64,000 nucleotides of DNA from an uncultured Duncaniella sp. (GTDB lineage: Bacteria; Bacteroidota; Bacteroidia; Bacteroidales; Muribaculaceae): contig CAJTMH010000006.1 in NCBI GenBank assembly GCA_910577255.1, positions 52,082-116,081 of the forward strand. Reading direction: 5' to 3'. Below, piece after piece: positions 16,515-25,688 of this stretch (positions within the stretch are counted from its first letter, which is position 1; every line of letters starts with the position of its first letter). The notes under the pieces are model-generated. The model made no database searches and was not told the origin of the DNA. It worked only from the letters and a program-made list of their open reading frames with translations. Position numbers and translations under genes: made by a program.

Positions 16515-18830
16515 ATGAAACTCTATTATCTCATCCATGCAATGCTGGCGCAGAAGGCTGCCAATATCATAAAGATAGTCTCTGTGGGGATAGGCCTTTT
16601 GGTGAGCAGTTTGATTTTCTCACGCTTGGCCTATAACTACAGTTTCGACACCTGTTTTAAGGACTATGATAATATCTATCAGATATGGATGTTATACGAA
16701 ATAAACGGCGAGAAGAAAGGTCCTTATCCCGCTTTGCCGGGACGAGTCGGTGGTGGAGTCCTTGAGGAGCTTGAATCGGAACTGTCCGGAGCGGCTGTGA
16801 TATGCCGTGCGCTTGACGGAACTCTCTACAATGGGGACAATCGCGTTGATATACCTAAGATAAGCTCTGACTCTCTGTTCTTTACAACTATGGGCATAGA
16901 GGTGTTGTCAGGAAATCCTCTTCATGACCTTACTTTACCGGATGTGATATACTTGTCCGAATCAGTTGCCCGGTCGCTCTACGGCGACACTATCCCGGAA
17001 GGGGCAATGCTTCGTTATAATGAGAATCTTATGCTCAAGGTTAAAGGTGTGTTCCGCGACATTTCTGATAACATCACGTTACCTCCGTTTAAGGCTGTGA
17101 TTTCAATGCCTACTGCCTTTAATCTTGGCCAGGATCGTCGTTTCTGGTGGAGCGGAGGTGACAGTTGGCTGTCCTACATAAGAAAACGGCCTGATTCTGA
17201 CATCTCACTCGAAGAGATGAACCGACGTGCCAACCTGATGTATCAGCGCCATTCGCCCGACACAGAGGCTATAAGCACCACAATAAATATAGCACCCTTG
17301 CGTGACACATATCTTGGTTATGATGATGTCAAACGTATGAATCCTGTGCTGTGGGTGCTTGGTTTCGCACTCTTGCTGATCACTACACTCAACTACGTGC
17401 TGCTGACCATTGCTTCCATGTCGCGACGCTCAAAGGGAATTGGCATACACAAATGTTCGGGAGCTGACGGCATGACTATCACTGCCATGTTTCTTGGCGA
17501 GACTCTTGTTGTGGTTTTAGGAGCTGTTTTGTGCATGCTCGGATTGCTGTTCCTTTTCCAGCCTCTCATAGAGGACACATTGTCGCTGACTCCGTCCCAG
17601 ATTTTGGCTCCTGAACGTTTGTGGGTGATAGGAAGTGTGCTTTTGTTCTTTTTTGCTGTCGGAGGTTTGCTGCCGGGGCGTCTTATGGCGAAAATTCCGG
17701 TCACACAGGTGTTCCGCCGCTTCACAGAACGTAACGCAGCCTGGAAACGCATTCTGCTCTTCATCCAGGTAGGAGGAGTGGCGTTTATCGGAGGCCTTCT
17801 GATGGTCGTGTCGGCTCAGTATAGCGAAGTCCTCAATAGTGACAAAGGATTTTCGGTTGAACGCATTGTGGTTATTGATGTTCCGGGAAGACTGCATGAT
17901 GAGTTGATAAGAACACCTGTGATGTCGCTTCCTTATGTCGAGGACTTTTCTGCAGCCTATCATAATCCCCTCTCGAGCTACAGCGGTGATTACATATACG
18001 ACGACAAGGGTGAAGTGTTGTTTAACACACGCATTGACTGGTCATCGGAAAATCATTTGGCTCTTCTCGGAGTGAGTATACTTCATGGCCGTTCTGCAGC
18101 CAAAGAGGATGAGTTTGTGATTAATCAGGAATTTGCCCGGCGCATGAACTGGCTAGAGGATGAGGCCGTAGGTAAAATTCTGCCTTGGACCTCTTTTGGC
18201 GAAGGCATGAAAGTGGTTGGAGTGATAAAAGATTTTGCCATCGGTGGGTGTACGCATCAGGTCGATCCAGTGGTGCAGGCTTACGCTGAATACTTCTATG
18301 GCAATGGTTATGTGAAGCTGAAAGAACCCTTCGAGCAGAATTTTAAGTCATTCAAGGAATTTTTGGCAAACTCGTTCCCCGAATATGAATTCAATGCTTA
18401 CAGCATGTCTCGTCAGGCAGAGGAAGTGTATGCCGATGTGAAGATGTTCCGTAATTCAGTGCTCATCGCCACCGTGGCGTTACTGTTTATATCGCTCATG
18501 GGATTGATTGGATTCTCCCGTGACGAGGTGGAACGTCGACGCAAGGAGATAGCGGTGCGTAAGGTCAATGGGGCGAGTGTCGTATCAGTTTTGGAACTCC
18601 TATGTGGGAATGTCCTCAAAATAACTCTTCCGGCTGTGGTGATCGGGACGGCTTGTGCATGGTATGCGGGAGCCTTGTGGATTGAGGCTTTCACCGTAAA
18701 AGCCCCCAATATAATGCTCGGTTATTGTCTGTCAGCTCTCGTGATATTGGTATGCATAATCCTATGTGTCATCTGTGTCGCTTGGCGGGCTGCCACTGAC
18801 AATCCGGTTAATCAGCTGAAATCAGAGTAA
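16515..18830 (+). CDS. ABC transporter permease (FtsX/MacB type, eight-helix)
   Basis: 771 residues. Two FtsX-like halves, each a MacB-type periplasmic domain plus membrane helices: an N-terminal helix, helices near residues 275-400 (LWVLGFALLLITTLNYVLL), and C-terminal helices from about residue 650 to the end. Conserved FtsX text is seen in RRSKGIGIHKCSGA and RRRKEIAVRKVNGAS. These permeases usually couple cytoplasmic ATP hydrolysis to extracytoplasmic work, such as antimicrobial resistance or lipid/lipoprotein handling, not classical import. The ATPase gene follows after about 80 bases, then a two-component pair, a layout often seen for stress-responsive FtsX transporters. Confidence 0.85.
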   Translation: MKLYYLIHAMLAQKAANIIKIVSVGIGLLVSSLIFSRLAYNYSFDTCFKDYDNIYQIWMLYEINGEKKGPYPALPGRVGGGVLEELESELSGAAVICRALDGTLYNGDNRVDIPKISSDSLFFTTMGIEVLSGNPLHDLTLPDVIYLSESVARSLYGDTIPEGAMLRYNENLMLKVKGVFRDISDNITLPPFKAVISMPTAFNLGQDRRFWWSGGDSWLSYIRKRPDSDISLEEMNRRANLMYQRHSPDTEAISTTINIAPLRDTYLGYDDVKRMNPVLWVLGFALLLITTLNYVLLTIASMSRRSKGIGIHKCSGADGMTITAMFLGETLVVVLGAVLCMLGLLFLFQPLIEDTLSLTPSQILAPERLWVIGSVLLFFFAVGGLLPGRLMAKIPVTQVFRRFTERNAAWKRILLFIQVGGVAFIGGLLMVVSAQYSEVLNSDKGFSVERIVVIDVPGRLHDELIRTPVMSLPYVEDFSAAYHNPLSSYSGDYIYDDKGEVLFNTRIDWSSENHLALLGVSILHGRSAAKEDEFVINQEFARRMNWLEDEAVGKILPWTSFGEGMKVVGVIKDFAIGGCTHQVDPVVQAYAEYFYGNGYVKLKEPFEQNFKSFKEFLANSFPEYEFNAYSMSRQAEEVYADVKMFRNSVLIATVALLFISLMGLIGFSRDEVERRRKEIAVRKVNGASVVSVLELLCGNVLKITLPAVVIGTACAWYAGALWIEAFTVKAPNIMLGYCLSALVILVCIILCVICVAWRAATDNPVNQLKSE

Positions 18831-18908
18831 TGTCAGAATGACATTTTAACTCTCTCGGATCAAAGAATCAAACATATCTCTAATAAATACTAAATCGTTT
18901 TTTCAATT

Positions 18909-19586
18909 ATGATACAAGCTAAACAACTCACCAAAGTGTTTCGTACGGATGAAATAGAAACAGTTGCTCTCGCAGGAGTGGATCTCAGTGTCGAAAAAGG
19001 TGAATTTATCGCGATAATGGGACCGAGCGGATGCGGAAAGTCAACCCTGCTCAACATTATCGGGCTTCTTGATAATCCGACTTCAGGAAGTTACAAACTT
19101 GCCGGAAACGAAGTAGCCAACTTGAAGGAACGTGAGCGTGGCCTGTTGCGTAAAGGGCATGTCGGTTTCGTGTTCCAGAGTTTCAATCTCATTGATGAGA
19201 TAGATGTGGCCCATAACGTTGAATTACCCTTGATATATCTTGGCCTGAGCAGGTCTGAACGTAAAAAGCGAGTGGCTGAAATGCTCGAGAAGGTCCACAT
19301 GTCACATCGTTCGCGACATCTTCCGCAGCAGTTGTCAGGTGGACAGCAGCAGCGTGTTGCCATCGCCAGGGCTCTTGTTTCTAATCCAGATTTGATTCTT
19401 GCCGACGAACCTACCGGTAACCTTGACTCGAAAAACGGAAAAGAAATCATGGAGTTGTTGGCACAGCTTAACCGTGAGGGAACCACGATAGTCATGGTCA
19501 CCCATTCTGACCGTGATGCCGCTTATGCCACACGTGTCATAAATCTATTTGACGGCTCGGTTATTGGCGAGATTGTGAAAAAATAG
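18909..19586 (+). CDS. ABC transporter ATP-binding protein (LolD/MacB type)
   Basis: 225 residues. Walker A GPSGCGKST near residue 39, Q-loop FVFQSFNLID, signature LSGGQQQRVAIARAL, Walker B LILADEPTGNLD and H-loop MVTHSD are all intact. It belongs to the MacB/LolD/FtsE-like group and should energise the FtsX-type permease directly upstream. The next gene, a response regulator, starts about 27 bases after its stop, with a promoter-like box in between. Confidence 0.93.
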   Translation: MIQAKQLTKVFRTDEIETVALAGVDLSVEKGEFIAIMGPSGCGKSTLLNIIGLLDNPTSGSYKLAGNEVANLKERERGLLRKGHVGFVFQSFNLIDEIDVAHNVELPLIYLGLSRSERKKRVAEMLEKVHMSHRSRHLPQQLSGGQQQRVAIARALVSNPDLILADEPTGNLDSKNGKEIMELLAQLNREGTTIVMVTHSDRDAAYATRVINLFDGSVIGEIVKK

Positions 19587-19594
19587 TAATTTTG
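19563..19594 (+). promoter_or_regulatory. Internal promoter before the response regulator
   Basis: ATTG at 19563-19566 and TAATTTTG at 19587-19594 are separated by 20 bases, fitting the Bacteroidetes -33/-7 layout. The box overlaps the end of the ATPase gene and would drive the regulator-kinase pair. Confidence 0.5.
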
Positions 19595-19612
19595 CATAAT
19601 AGAATCCGTCCT

Positions 19613-20179
19613 ATGCCATCATCTCAATTAGGTACATTGTTGGTAGTGGATGATAACCGTTCGGTGCTTGCAGCTGTCAAGCTCCTTGCCGAGATAAAAT
19701 TCGATAAGGTTATCACCACGACTTCCCCCTCGCGTTTGCCCACATTGCTGCGTGAGGAGCACCCCTCATGTGTGCTTTTGGATATGAATTTTGATTCGGC
19801 TGTCAACAATGGTAATGAAGGACTTTACTGGTTGAGTGAGATACGTCGTCTGGCTCCGGGGATACCAGTGGTGCTTTTTACTGCCTATGCCGAGGTTGAA
19901 CTTGCAGTGGAGGGACTCAAAGGGGGTGCTGTGGATTTTGTTGTCAAGCCATGGAATAATGCCAGGTTGCTCCTCACGCTTTCACGAGCTGTCGAGGGCA
20001 CTCCGCAGGCCCCTGAGGTGGCTAAGAACTCCACTCCCACACTTGAAGAGATGGAGCGTCAGGTTATCAAGCAGGCTCTTGCCGACAATGGTGGCATACA
20101 GTCGGCTACTGCCTCCCAACTTGGCATCAGCCGCCAGACACTCTATAACAAGATGAAACGTTACGGACTTGTTCCATAG
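19613..20179 (+). CDS. Response regulator, REC plus Fis-type HTH without AAA+ domain
   Basis: 188 residues from ATG 19613; the frame is open from 19592. The receiver domain has the acidic pair DD13-14, phosphoacceptor Asp57 in VLLDMNF, Thr90 and Lys112 (VVKPW). The segment NNGNEGLYWL after Asp57 resembles NtrC-type regulators of Bacteroidetes FtsX transporters. Directly after the receiver and a short linker comes a Fis-type helix-turn-helix (residues 145-186, ASQLGISRQTLYNKMKRYG). The central AAA+ sigma-54 activation domain of NtrC proteins is absent. It may act like RegA/PrrA-type regulators on sigma-70 promoters, or as a repressor or competitor. Confidence 0.88.
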   Translation: MPSSQLGTLLVVDDNRSVLAAVKLLAEIKFDKVITTTSPSRLPTLLREEHPSCVLLDMNFDSAVNNGNEGLYWLSEIRRLAPGIPVVLFTAYAEVELAVEGLKGGAVDFVVKPWNNARLLLTLSRAVEGTPQAPEVAKNSTPTLEEMERQVIKQALADNGGIQSATASQLGISRQTLYNKMKRYGLVP

Positions 20180-20193
20180 AACTTACGTTGGTT

Positions 20194-21387
20194 ATGATGC
20201 TCGGTCAAATCATAGTTATATGTGTCATTCTATCCCTGTTAGCAGTGTGGGGTGCCTCGTGGCTTTGGAGACATTATTCTCGCGTAGGCAGGCGGTTGGA
20301 TAGAATCATCTCCTCGCTTGACGCGTATGACACCACACTGCGGTTTCCTCTCACTCACGATCGGCGAATCAATAAGTCGCTCAACCGTATTGCTGACCGA
20401 CTTTCCGAATTGAGCCGTAGGGCTGCAGAGCGTGATTGCTATTACGAGGCTATTATTTCACAGATAGCCACCGGAGTTTTGGTGATTGACAGTAAAAACT
20501 ATGTGGTGTTTGCCAATGAACGAGCTCTGACTCTGCTTGACCGTCCGGCTATCACAAATGTCACGGCTCTTGGTGACCGTTGGAAGGGGCTGTATGACTT
20601 CATTCTTACCGCAACTCCCGGACTCTCTGCACAGATTGACCGATTCGCGGTCAAAACCAGTTCGTTCAGCCGTCAGGATGGTGAACCACTTATGATAGTG
20701 ACTCTTGATGATATATCTCTTCAGCTTGAGGCAAAGAGCGTGGATACTTGGGTTGAAATGAGCCGGGTGCTCACTCATGAGATTATGAACGGTATAGCAC
20801 CTGTACTCTCGATAACTGACTCGCTCATGATGCGCTATGACGGAGGTGAAGAGTACATGCTTACCGGTCTCAGGACAGTCAATGAAGCTACAGAAGGCCT
20901 TAAAAATTTTGTTGAGCGTTACAATCGATTCACTCGGGTGGCGCGTCCTGTCCCCGAGGAGTTCGATATATGCTCATTGGTTGACCGCTGCATAGCGATG
21001 TCGGAAACAATGACGGACAGCTCTCTGAAATTCACAGTGGACCGTCCGATACCCCATAGGCATGTCTATGCCGACATCGGCCAGATTCAACAGGTCATCA
21101 TGAATCTTATGAAAAACGCCATCGAAGCCGGTGCGTCCACCATCGGTGTCAGCATCTCGTTCCCGGCAGATTCTAACATGGCATCCATGGTGATTGAAAA
21201 TGATGGAGAACCCATCCCCGATGATTTGCAGGCGCACATTTTCACCCCATTCTTCACCACCAAAACCACAGGTTCTGGAATCGGATTAAGCCTAAGTAGA
21301 AGAATCATGAAGGAAAATGGCGGCACATTGACTTTGGTGTCCGGGTCAGCGGTTACACGCTTTCTTCTTTCCATGCCTGTGGCATGA
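20194..21387 (+). CDS. Sensor histidine kinase (NtrY-like)
   Basis: 397 residues from ATG 20194; an in-frame TTG at 20188 also exists. One N-terminal membrane helix (about residues 5-27), a short HAMP-like region, a PAS-like segment (SQIATGVLVIDSKNYVVFANERA), then the H-box SRVLTHEIMNGIAPV with His near 195. The HATPase part shows NLMKNAIEAGA (N box) and TTGSGIGLSLSRRIM (G box). It starts about 14 bases after the regulator and should be its cognate kinase. No large periplasmic domain is present, so the signal may come from the membrane or from the neighbouring transporter. Confidence 0.9.
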   Translation: MMLGQIIVICVILSLLAVWGASWLWRHYSRVGRRLDRIISSLDAYDTTLRFPLTHDRRINKSLNRIADRLSELSRRAAERDCYYEAIISQIATGVLVIDSKNYVVFANERALTLLDRPAITNVTALGDRWKGLYDFILTATPGLSAQIDRFAVKTSSFSRQDGEPLMIVTLDDISLQLEAKSVDTWVEMSRVLTHEIMNGIAPVLSITDSLMMRYDGGEEYMLTGLRTVNEATEGLKNFVERYNRFTRVARPVPEEFDICSLVDRCIAMSETMTDSSLKFTVDRPIPHRHVYADIGQIQQVIMNLMKNAIEAGASTIGVSISFPADSNMASMVIENDGEPIPDDLQAHIFTPFFTTKTTGSGIGLSLSRRIMKENGGTLTLVSGSAVTRFLLSMPVA

Positions 21388-21430
21388 GCCTGAAATCATA
21401 AATACATGGTGGAAATCAGCGGTTCAGCTC

Positions 21431-21454
21431 AACATTTTAAGGGTTTAAAATGTT
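21431..21454. terminator. Possible terminator hairpin after the histidine kinase
   Basis: AACATTTTAA and TTAAAATGTT form a perfect 10-bp stem around a short loop (GGGT), 44 bases past the kinase stop. Only a weak T-run (GTTTAAAG) follows. Confidence 0.45.
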
Positions 21455-21499
21455 GTTTAAAGTATATTAACTCATCCAATTTCCCACCATAATTTTTAT

Positions 21500-21952
21500 A
21501 TGATGAACCGTCGCAACACAGCTCTGCTTCTCTCCCTGCTTATGGGATTGCTCCTAATGGGAGCCTGCTCTAACAATGTATGGGAGGAACTTCCATCACG
21601 CATCACAACCTTTATCTCGGAATATTTTCCGGAGGGCGGAGTGAAAAGTTATAAACATAATGACGAGTCATCAGTGGTTCAGCTGACCAATGGGGCAACC
21701 TTGACGTTTGATTCTGAGAATAGTTGGACGGAGGTTGATGGGAATGGAGTCCATCTTCCGGAAGTGTTCGTCTACGACCAGCTCCCTCCGGCTCTTTATA
21801 ATTATCTGCAAGGTATAGAGGCGCAGAATGACGTATACTGTGCAATGCGTGATGCCTATTATTACAAACTCACTATGCACGACACCGTGATCAGCTATGA
21901 GATTTCAACCGGTAAGATCACTTATCCCGATGGCCGTTCGCTTGATTCATGA
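21500..21952 (+). CDS. PepSY-like (DUF2874-type) small lipoprotein
   Basis: 150 residues. Signal peptide with lipobox LLMGAC near residue 23. The mature part has two short repeats of the kind seen in Bacteroidetes PepSY-like proteins: ITTFISEYFPEGGVKSYKH and a second unit near LYNYLQGIEAQNDVYCA, each followed by beta-hairpin text such as VVQLTNGATLTFDSE. Such proteins sit in the envelope, and no enzymatic role is established. It follows the two-component pair but has a 112-base gap, so separate transcription is likely. Confidence 0.65.
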   Translation: MMNRRNTALLLSLLMGLLLMGACSNNVWEELPSRITTFISEYFPEGGVKSYKHNDESSVVQLTNGATLTFDSENSWTEVDGNGVHLPEVFVYDQLPPALYNYLQGIEAQNDVYCAMRDAYYYKLTMHDTVISYEISTGKITYPDGRSLDS

Positions 21953-21963
21953 GTGTGGCCGGA

Positions 21964-23346
21964 TCAGATGAATTGGCCGATTAGCACTATCGCTATGAGC
22001 ACCGGAGCTATCCATTTGACAATGAAAGCTACCAAGGCGAATGACCGGGAGCGGAGTGTGCCGTTGTTGGTTATCTCTTTAAGGAAAAATGACCGCGGAG
22101 CTATCCATCCCATATAGATACATAGTAGTATACCTCCTACAGGGAGCATGATATTTGTGGCAACTGTGTCAAGGAAGTCAAAGATAGTCATGCCGCAGAT
22201 GGTGAACCCACTCCATGGGCCGACCGATAGTGAACAGACGGCGCTTAGAACGAACAACGGCAACATCACCGTGACGCAAGCCTTGATTCGCGACATTTTG
22301 AAATGGCATTCCATGAATGCTACTGACACTTCTGCCAATGATATAGTGGAGGTGAAGGCCGCTACTGTCAGCAGCAGAAAAAACAATGACGACCAGAACT
22401 GTGTGCCTCCCATCTGAGCGAATATTTCAGGAAGGGTTATGAACACAAGTGCCGAACCTGCAAGCTGATGGTCGGCAAGGCCGAAAGTCATTACGGCCGG
22501 AAAGATTATAAGCCCCATCAGTATTGCTACCGATAAGTCGAGCAGTGAGACTGTCACCGCAGTACGTGTGAGTTTTGTGTCGGCGGGATAATAGCTTGAA
22601 TATGTGATGAGGATACCCATGGCAAGGCTCAGGGAGAAGAATGCCTGGCCCATGGCGTTGACCACTGTAGAAGGTGAGATAGCCGAGAAATCGGGCGACA
22701 AGAAGAAACGTACTCCATCTGCCGCCTTGGGCAATGACAAGGATACGGCACAGAATATAACCAGAAGTACAAAAAGGATTGGCATCATGATGTTTGACAT
22801 CTTTTCGATGCCCTTCTGCACACCCATCACCAGAACTCCAAGATTAGCTGCTATCATTATGTAGGTCATTATCAATGGTCGATATGACCCGGTGATGTAT
22901 TCAGCCATGCGATTCTGGAATAGCTGTTCCTCTCCGGTTACTGTGGCAAGGTTCTCTCCTGTTGCCGATGCCTCATAGAGGCTTCCGGTGACTGACTGGA
23001 TGAGATATTCAAATGTCCATCCCGACACCACCATATAGAACGATAATATGAGATAAGAAGCTAAAATGGCCAGAGCACCTACCATCCACCATCCCTTGCG
23101 GTGCGGAGTGACATTACGGAATGCTCCGATGGCGTCGGAGTTACCGCCGCGTCCCAGGGCGAATTCTGCCGTCATTACCGGGATGCCGAGAATAAATATG
23201 CAGAGAATGTAAATGAGAAGGAATACTGCGCCACCATTGGCCTGTGTCTCGGCCGGGAAACGCCACACGTTCCCTAATCCGACTGCCGAACCTACTGTCG
23301 CGGCGATGATGCCGACTTTTGATCCGAATTTAATCTTCTCAGACAT
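21964..23346 (-). CDS. Sodium-dependent transporter of the NSS/SNF family
   Basis: 460 residues. The hallmark N-terminus IIAATVGSAVGLGNVWRFPAETQANGG contains the first sodium site and unwound helix. About 11-12 membrane helices follow, with the family motif GQAFFSLSLAMGILITYSSY near residue 235. Prokaryotic members carry amino acids or similar amines with Na+. It is transcribed toward the PepSY-like gene and ends 11 bases from it. The neighbouring Crp/Fnr gene on the same strand is about 100 bases upstream and may regulate it, but this is only positional. Confidence 0.9.
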   Translation of the reverse strand: MSEKIKFGSKVGIIAATVGSAVGLGNVWRFPAETQANGGAVFLLIYILCIFILGIPVMTAEFALGRGGNSDAIGAFRNVTPHRKGWWMVGALAILASYLILSFYMVVSGWTFEYLIQSVTGSLYEASATGENLATVTGEEQLFQNRMAEYITGSYRPLIMTYIMIAANLGVLVMGVQKGIEKMSNIMMPILFVLLVIFCAVSLSLPKAADGVRFFLSPDFSAISPSTVVNAMGQAFFSLSLAMGILITYSSYYPADTKLTRTAVTVSLLDLSVAILMGLIIFPAVMTFGLADHQLAGSALVFITLPEIFAQMGGTQFWSSLFFLLLTVAAFTSTISLAEVSVAFMECHFKMSRIKACVTVMLPLFVLSAVCSLSVGPWSGFTICGMTIFDFLDTVATNIMLPVGGILLCIYMGWIAPRSFFLKEITNNGTLRSRSFALVAFIVKWIAPVLIAIVLIGQFI

Positions 23347-23444
23347 ATTTCTTGTTTCTCAAAGACGTTAATTGTTATTTAGACATTGTTTTGATTTGGT
23401 TGCGTAACCCCACTGAAAGCTGTGTATTGTGCCGATGATGCTGA

Positions 23445-24146
23445 TTAGCCGAATTTTGAAATTTTTCGAAGCATCGGCTCGTTGAGGATTTTGATTTTTC
23501 GGCCGTCGACCACTATGATTTTTTCGCTTACAAAATTTGATAGTGTGCGGATTGCATTTGAGGTGGTCATGTTTGAAAGATTGGCCAAATCCTCGCGTCC
23601 CATGTAAATTTTCAGGGTCATATTATCATCCTCTTCATAGCCATAATTGTCAAGCAATACGATGAGTGCTTCAGCCAGGCGGCCTCTGATATGTTTCTGT
23701 GTGAGATTGACTATCTTTGTGTCAGAGCTGCCGAGGTTGCGTGAGAGTTCATGGATGAAGAACATAGCCAGACGATTGTTGTTCCTGATCAGGTCCTCCA
23801 CCAGTGTCATGGGGAGAGTGCCGAGTGTTGATGGCTCCAGGGTAGCTGCGCTTGACACGTAGGGTTCACGTGCAAAATAAGCTCTGTAGCCAAAATATTG
23901 GACAGGTTTTATCAGTCTGATTATCTGTACACGACCGCCGATTCCGTCCTTGTATTTTTTGACTTTACCATCCAGAAGACACCAGAGAAATTCAGGCTCA
24001 TCCTTCTCAGCATAGACTATCTGATTCTTCTTGTAATGATGTATTAAAAAATTGTCAATGACAAGGCGTTTTTCCTCGTCACTTAATATGGACCATATTT
24101 CGGCTAAATCCGCTGTGATTACTTGTTCAATGGTGCTCTTAATCAT
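23445..24146 (-). CDS. Crp/Fnr family transcriptional regulator
   Basis: 233 residues from ATG 24146 (MIKSTIEQVI); an ATG at 24179 adds 11 residues. An N-terminal cyclic-nucleotide-type beta barrel is followed by a long dimer helix. The C-terminal winged HTH is GREDLANLSNMTTSNAIRTLSNFVSEKIIVVDG. There is no N-terminal Cys cluster, so it is not an oxygen-sensing Fnr. The text resembles Bacteroidetes regulators of energy or redox genes. A -7 box lies at 24181-24188. Confidence 0.85.
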   Translation of the reverse strand: MIKSTIEQVITADLAEIWSILSDEEKRLVIDNFLIHHYKKNQIVYAEKDEPEFLWCLLDGKVKKYKDGIGGRVQIIRLIKPVQYFGYRAYFAREPYVSSAATLEPSTLGTLPMTLVEDLIRNNNRLAMFFIHELSRNLGSSDTKIVNLTQKHIRGRLAEALIVLLDNYGYEEDDNMTLKIYMGREDLANLSNMTTSNAIRTLSNFVSEKIIVVDGRKIKILNEPMLRKISKFG

Positions 24147-24180
24147 AGGGCAGTGTTTCGCAACTATGTTATAAAACATG

Positions 24181-24188
24181 CAAATGTA
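24181..24188 (-). promoter_or_regulatory. Promoter -7 box of the Crp/Fnr gene
   Basis: The minus strand reads TACATTTG, a match to TAnnTTTG, about 35 bases upstream of ATG 24146. If it is used, the alternative start at 24179 would lie almost at the transcription start, which supports the shorter protein. Confidence 0.6.
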
Positions 24189-24321
24189 CTATCATTTAAG
24201 TTATAAAAGGGCTAAATGAGAGTTAAAAATGATTAAAACGCGGGTTTTGCATGATGGATTACATCTTTCCGGTGTGGCTTGTGGTGTTTATCAAGGTTTC
24301 CCGATGGTAAACGGTGATAAA

Positions 24322-24366
24322 AATCCCCTTTCCAGGGGTGGTTGTAATTCGCCTGGAAAGGGGATT
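24322..24366 (-). terminator. Terminator of the ABC exporter operon
   Basis: AATCCCCTTTCCAGG (24322-24336) pairs perfectly with CCTGGAAAGGGGATT (24352-24366), a 15-bp stem. On the minus strand it is followed by TTTATC. It lies about 25 bases after the tolC-like stop at 24389. Confidence 0.8.
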
Positions 24367-24388
24367 GAAAATGTTATGCTGCATGCAG

Positions 24389-25681
24389 TTAGTGCCGGTT
24401 GTAGAACAGGAGGATTCTGTTGCGCAGAATCATCTCATACTTGGCTTGAACCTGCTCGGCAAGAGTGGTGATGTACGATGACTGTGTCTGCTCCCATTCG
24501 GTAGCGTTTGCTTTGCCGAAATTATACTTTTCAGTCATCGCGTCAAGGGCAGCTTTGGCAGCAGTGACGGCAGTCTTTCCTGCCTGATACTTCTTTTCGG
24601 CTCCCAATGCCTGATAATAGGCCTGGCGGATGCTCTTATGAAGGTCTCTTTGCTGTTGCTGCAGTGAAAGCTGGGCACTTAGCTTTCTGACTTTTGCCTG
24701 ACGCACCTGGTTGCGCGTGGAGAAAGCGTCAAAGATTGGAACTGAAAGTGACAGCCCTATGGTCTTCGAGAAATTCTCTCGCATCTGTTTGCCAAATGTG
24801 GGACTTTCACTCCCTGAGACGGTATAATAGCTGCTACCGAGTCCCGCATTAAAATTAAGACGGGGGAGATAACCGCTTTGTGCGGCAGAGATGGCTTTGT
24901 CAGCCGCGTCAATACCCTGTCGGGCGGCAAGAATTGAATGATTGTTGGTCAAGGCGTTGTGGTACACATCATCAGCGCTTAGGAGAGCGAGCCGCTCGTC
25001 ATCAATCGGTGTGATGGCGAAACCGTTTATGTCATCAAGCTCAAGCGCCTTTGCAAGGTCAATCAAGGCTAATTGATAGTCGTTTTCGGCATTGACCACC
25101 GCGAGTTCGTCCTTAGCCACCTGCGCTTCAGCCTGAATGACATCCACTTCAGGTACCTTCCCACCTTCGAGCAGGATACGCTGACGCTCAAGCTGCACAT
25201 TGGAAAGTCGCAGCTGCTCGCGTGTCACCGCCATCATTTCCTGATTGTAAAGGGTCTGGAGATAATAGGAGATGACATTGAGAGTGACCTCGTCCTTTGC
25301 CGCCTCGGTCTGCTGCTGGAGCATCGACAGGTTGGAACGTGAATATCTAAGCTGGCGGATAGCGCTGAGTCCCTGGAATAGCGGCAGAGAGAACTGTGCG
25401 TTCCATGCGAACATTGATGTGTTGCGGTTGGCGTAGGTGTTCTGCGAAGTCAGACCGCGACCGAAGTCCCATGATTGGTTGGCACCTGCGTTGAGGGTAG
25501 GGAGGAAACGGTCCTTGGCTTCGGTCACTGACAGTTCGCCGCTCATGCGTTCGAGGTCACGCGACTTTACAGTCAGATTATGGTCAATGGCATAGTTTAT
25601 GCAGCTGTCGAGGCTCCATGTCTCACCGGTGGCTGTTGCCACGGTGGTGAGCAGTGAGAGTGAGATGATGATATTCTTCAT
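24389..25681 (-). CDS. TolC family outer-membrane efflux protein
   Basis: 430 residues. A signal peptide (MKNIIISLSLLTTVATATG) is followed by two repeats of the OEP fold with long amphipathic helices, for example SVTEAKDRFLPTLNAGANQSW and a matching second half KAISAAQSGYLPRLNFNAG. It forms the outer-membrane channel of a tripartite exporter. It is the last gene of a five-gene minus-strand operon and starts 7 bases after the adaptor gene. Length is normal for Bacteroidetes TolC proteins. Confidence 0.92.
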   Translation of the reverse strand: MKNIIISLSLLTTVATATGETWSLDSCINYAIDHNLTVKSRDLERMSGELSVTEAKDRFLPTLNAGANQSWDFGRGLTSQNTYANRNTSMFAWNAQFSLPLFQGLSAIRQLRYSRSNLSMLQQQTEAAKDEVTLNVISYYLQTLYNQEMMAVTREQLRLSNVQLERQRILLEGGKVPEVDVIQAEAQVAKDELAVVNAENDYQLALIDLAKALELDDINGFAITPIDDERLALLSADDVYHNALTNNHSILAARQGIDAADKAISAAQSGYLPRLNFNAGLGSSYYTVSGSESPTFGKQMRENFSKTIGLSLSVPIFDAFSTRNQVRQAKVRKLSAQLSLQQQQRDLHKSIRQAYYQALGAEKKYQAGKTAVTAAKAALDAMTEKYNFGKANATEWEQTQSSYITTLAEQVQAKYEMILRNRILLFYNRH

Positions 25682-25688
25682 GACTCAA

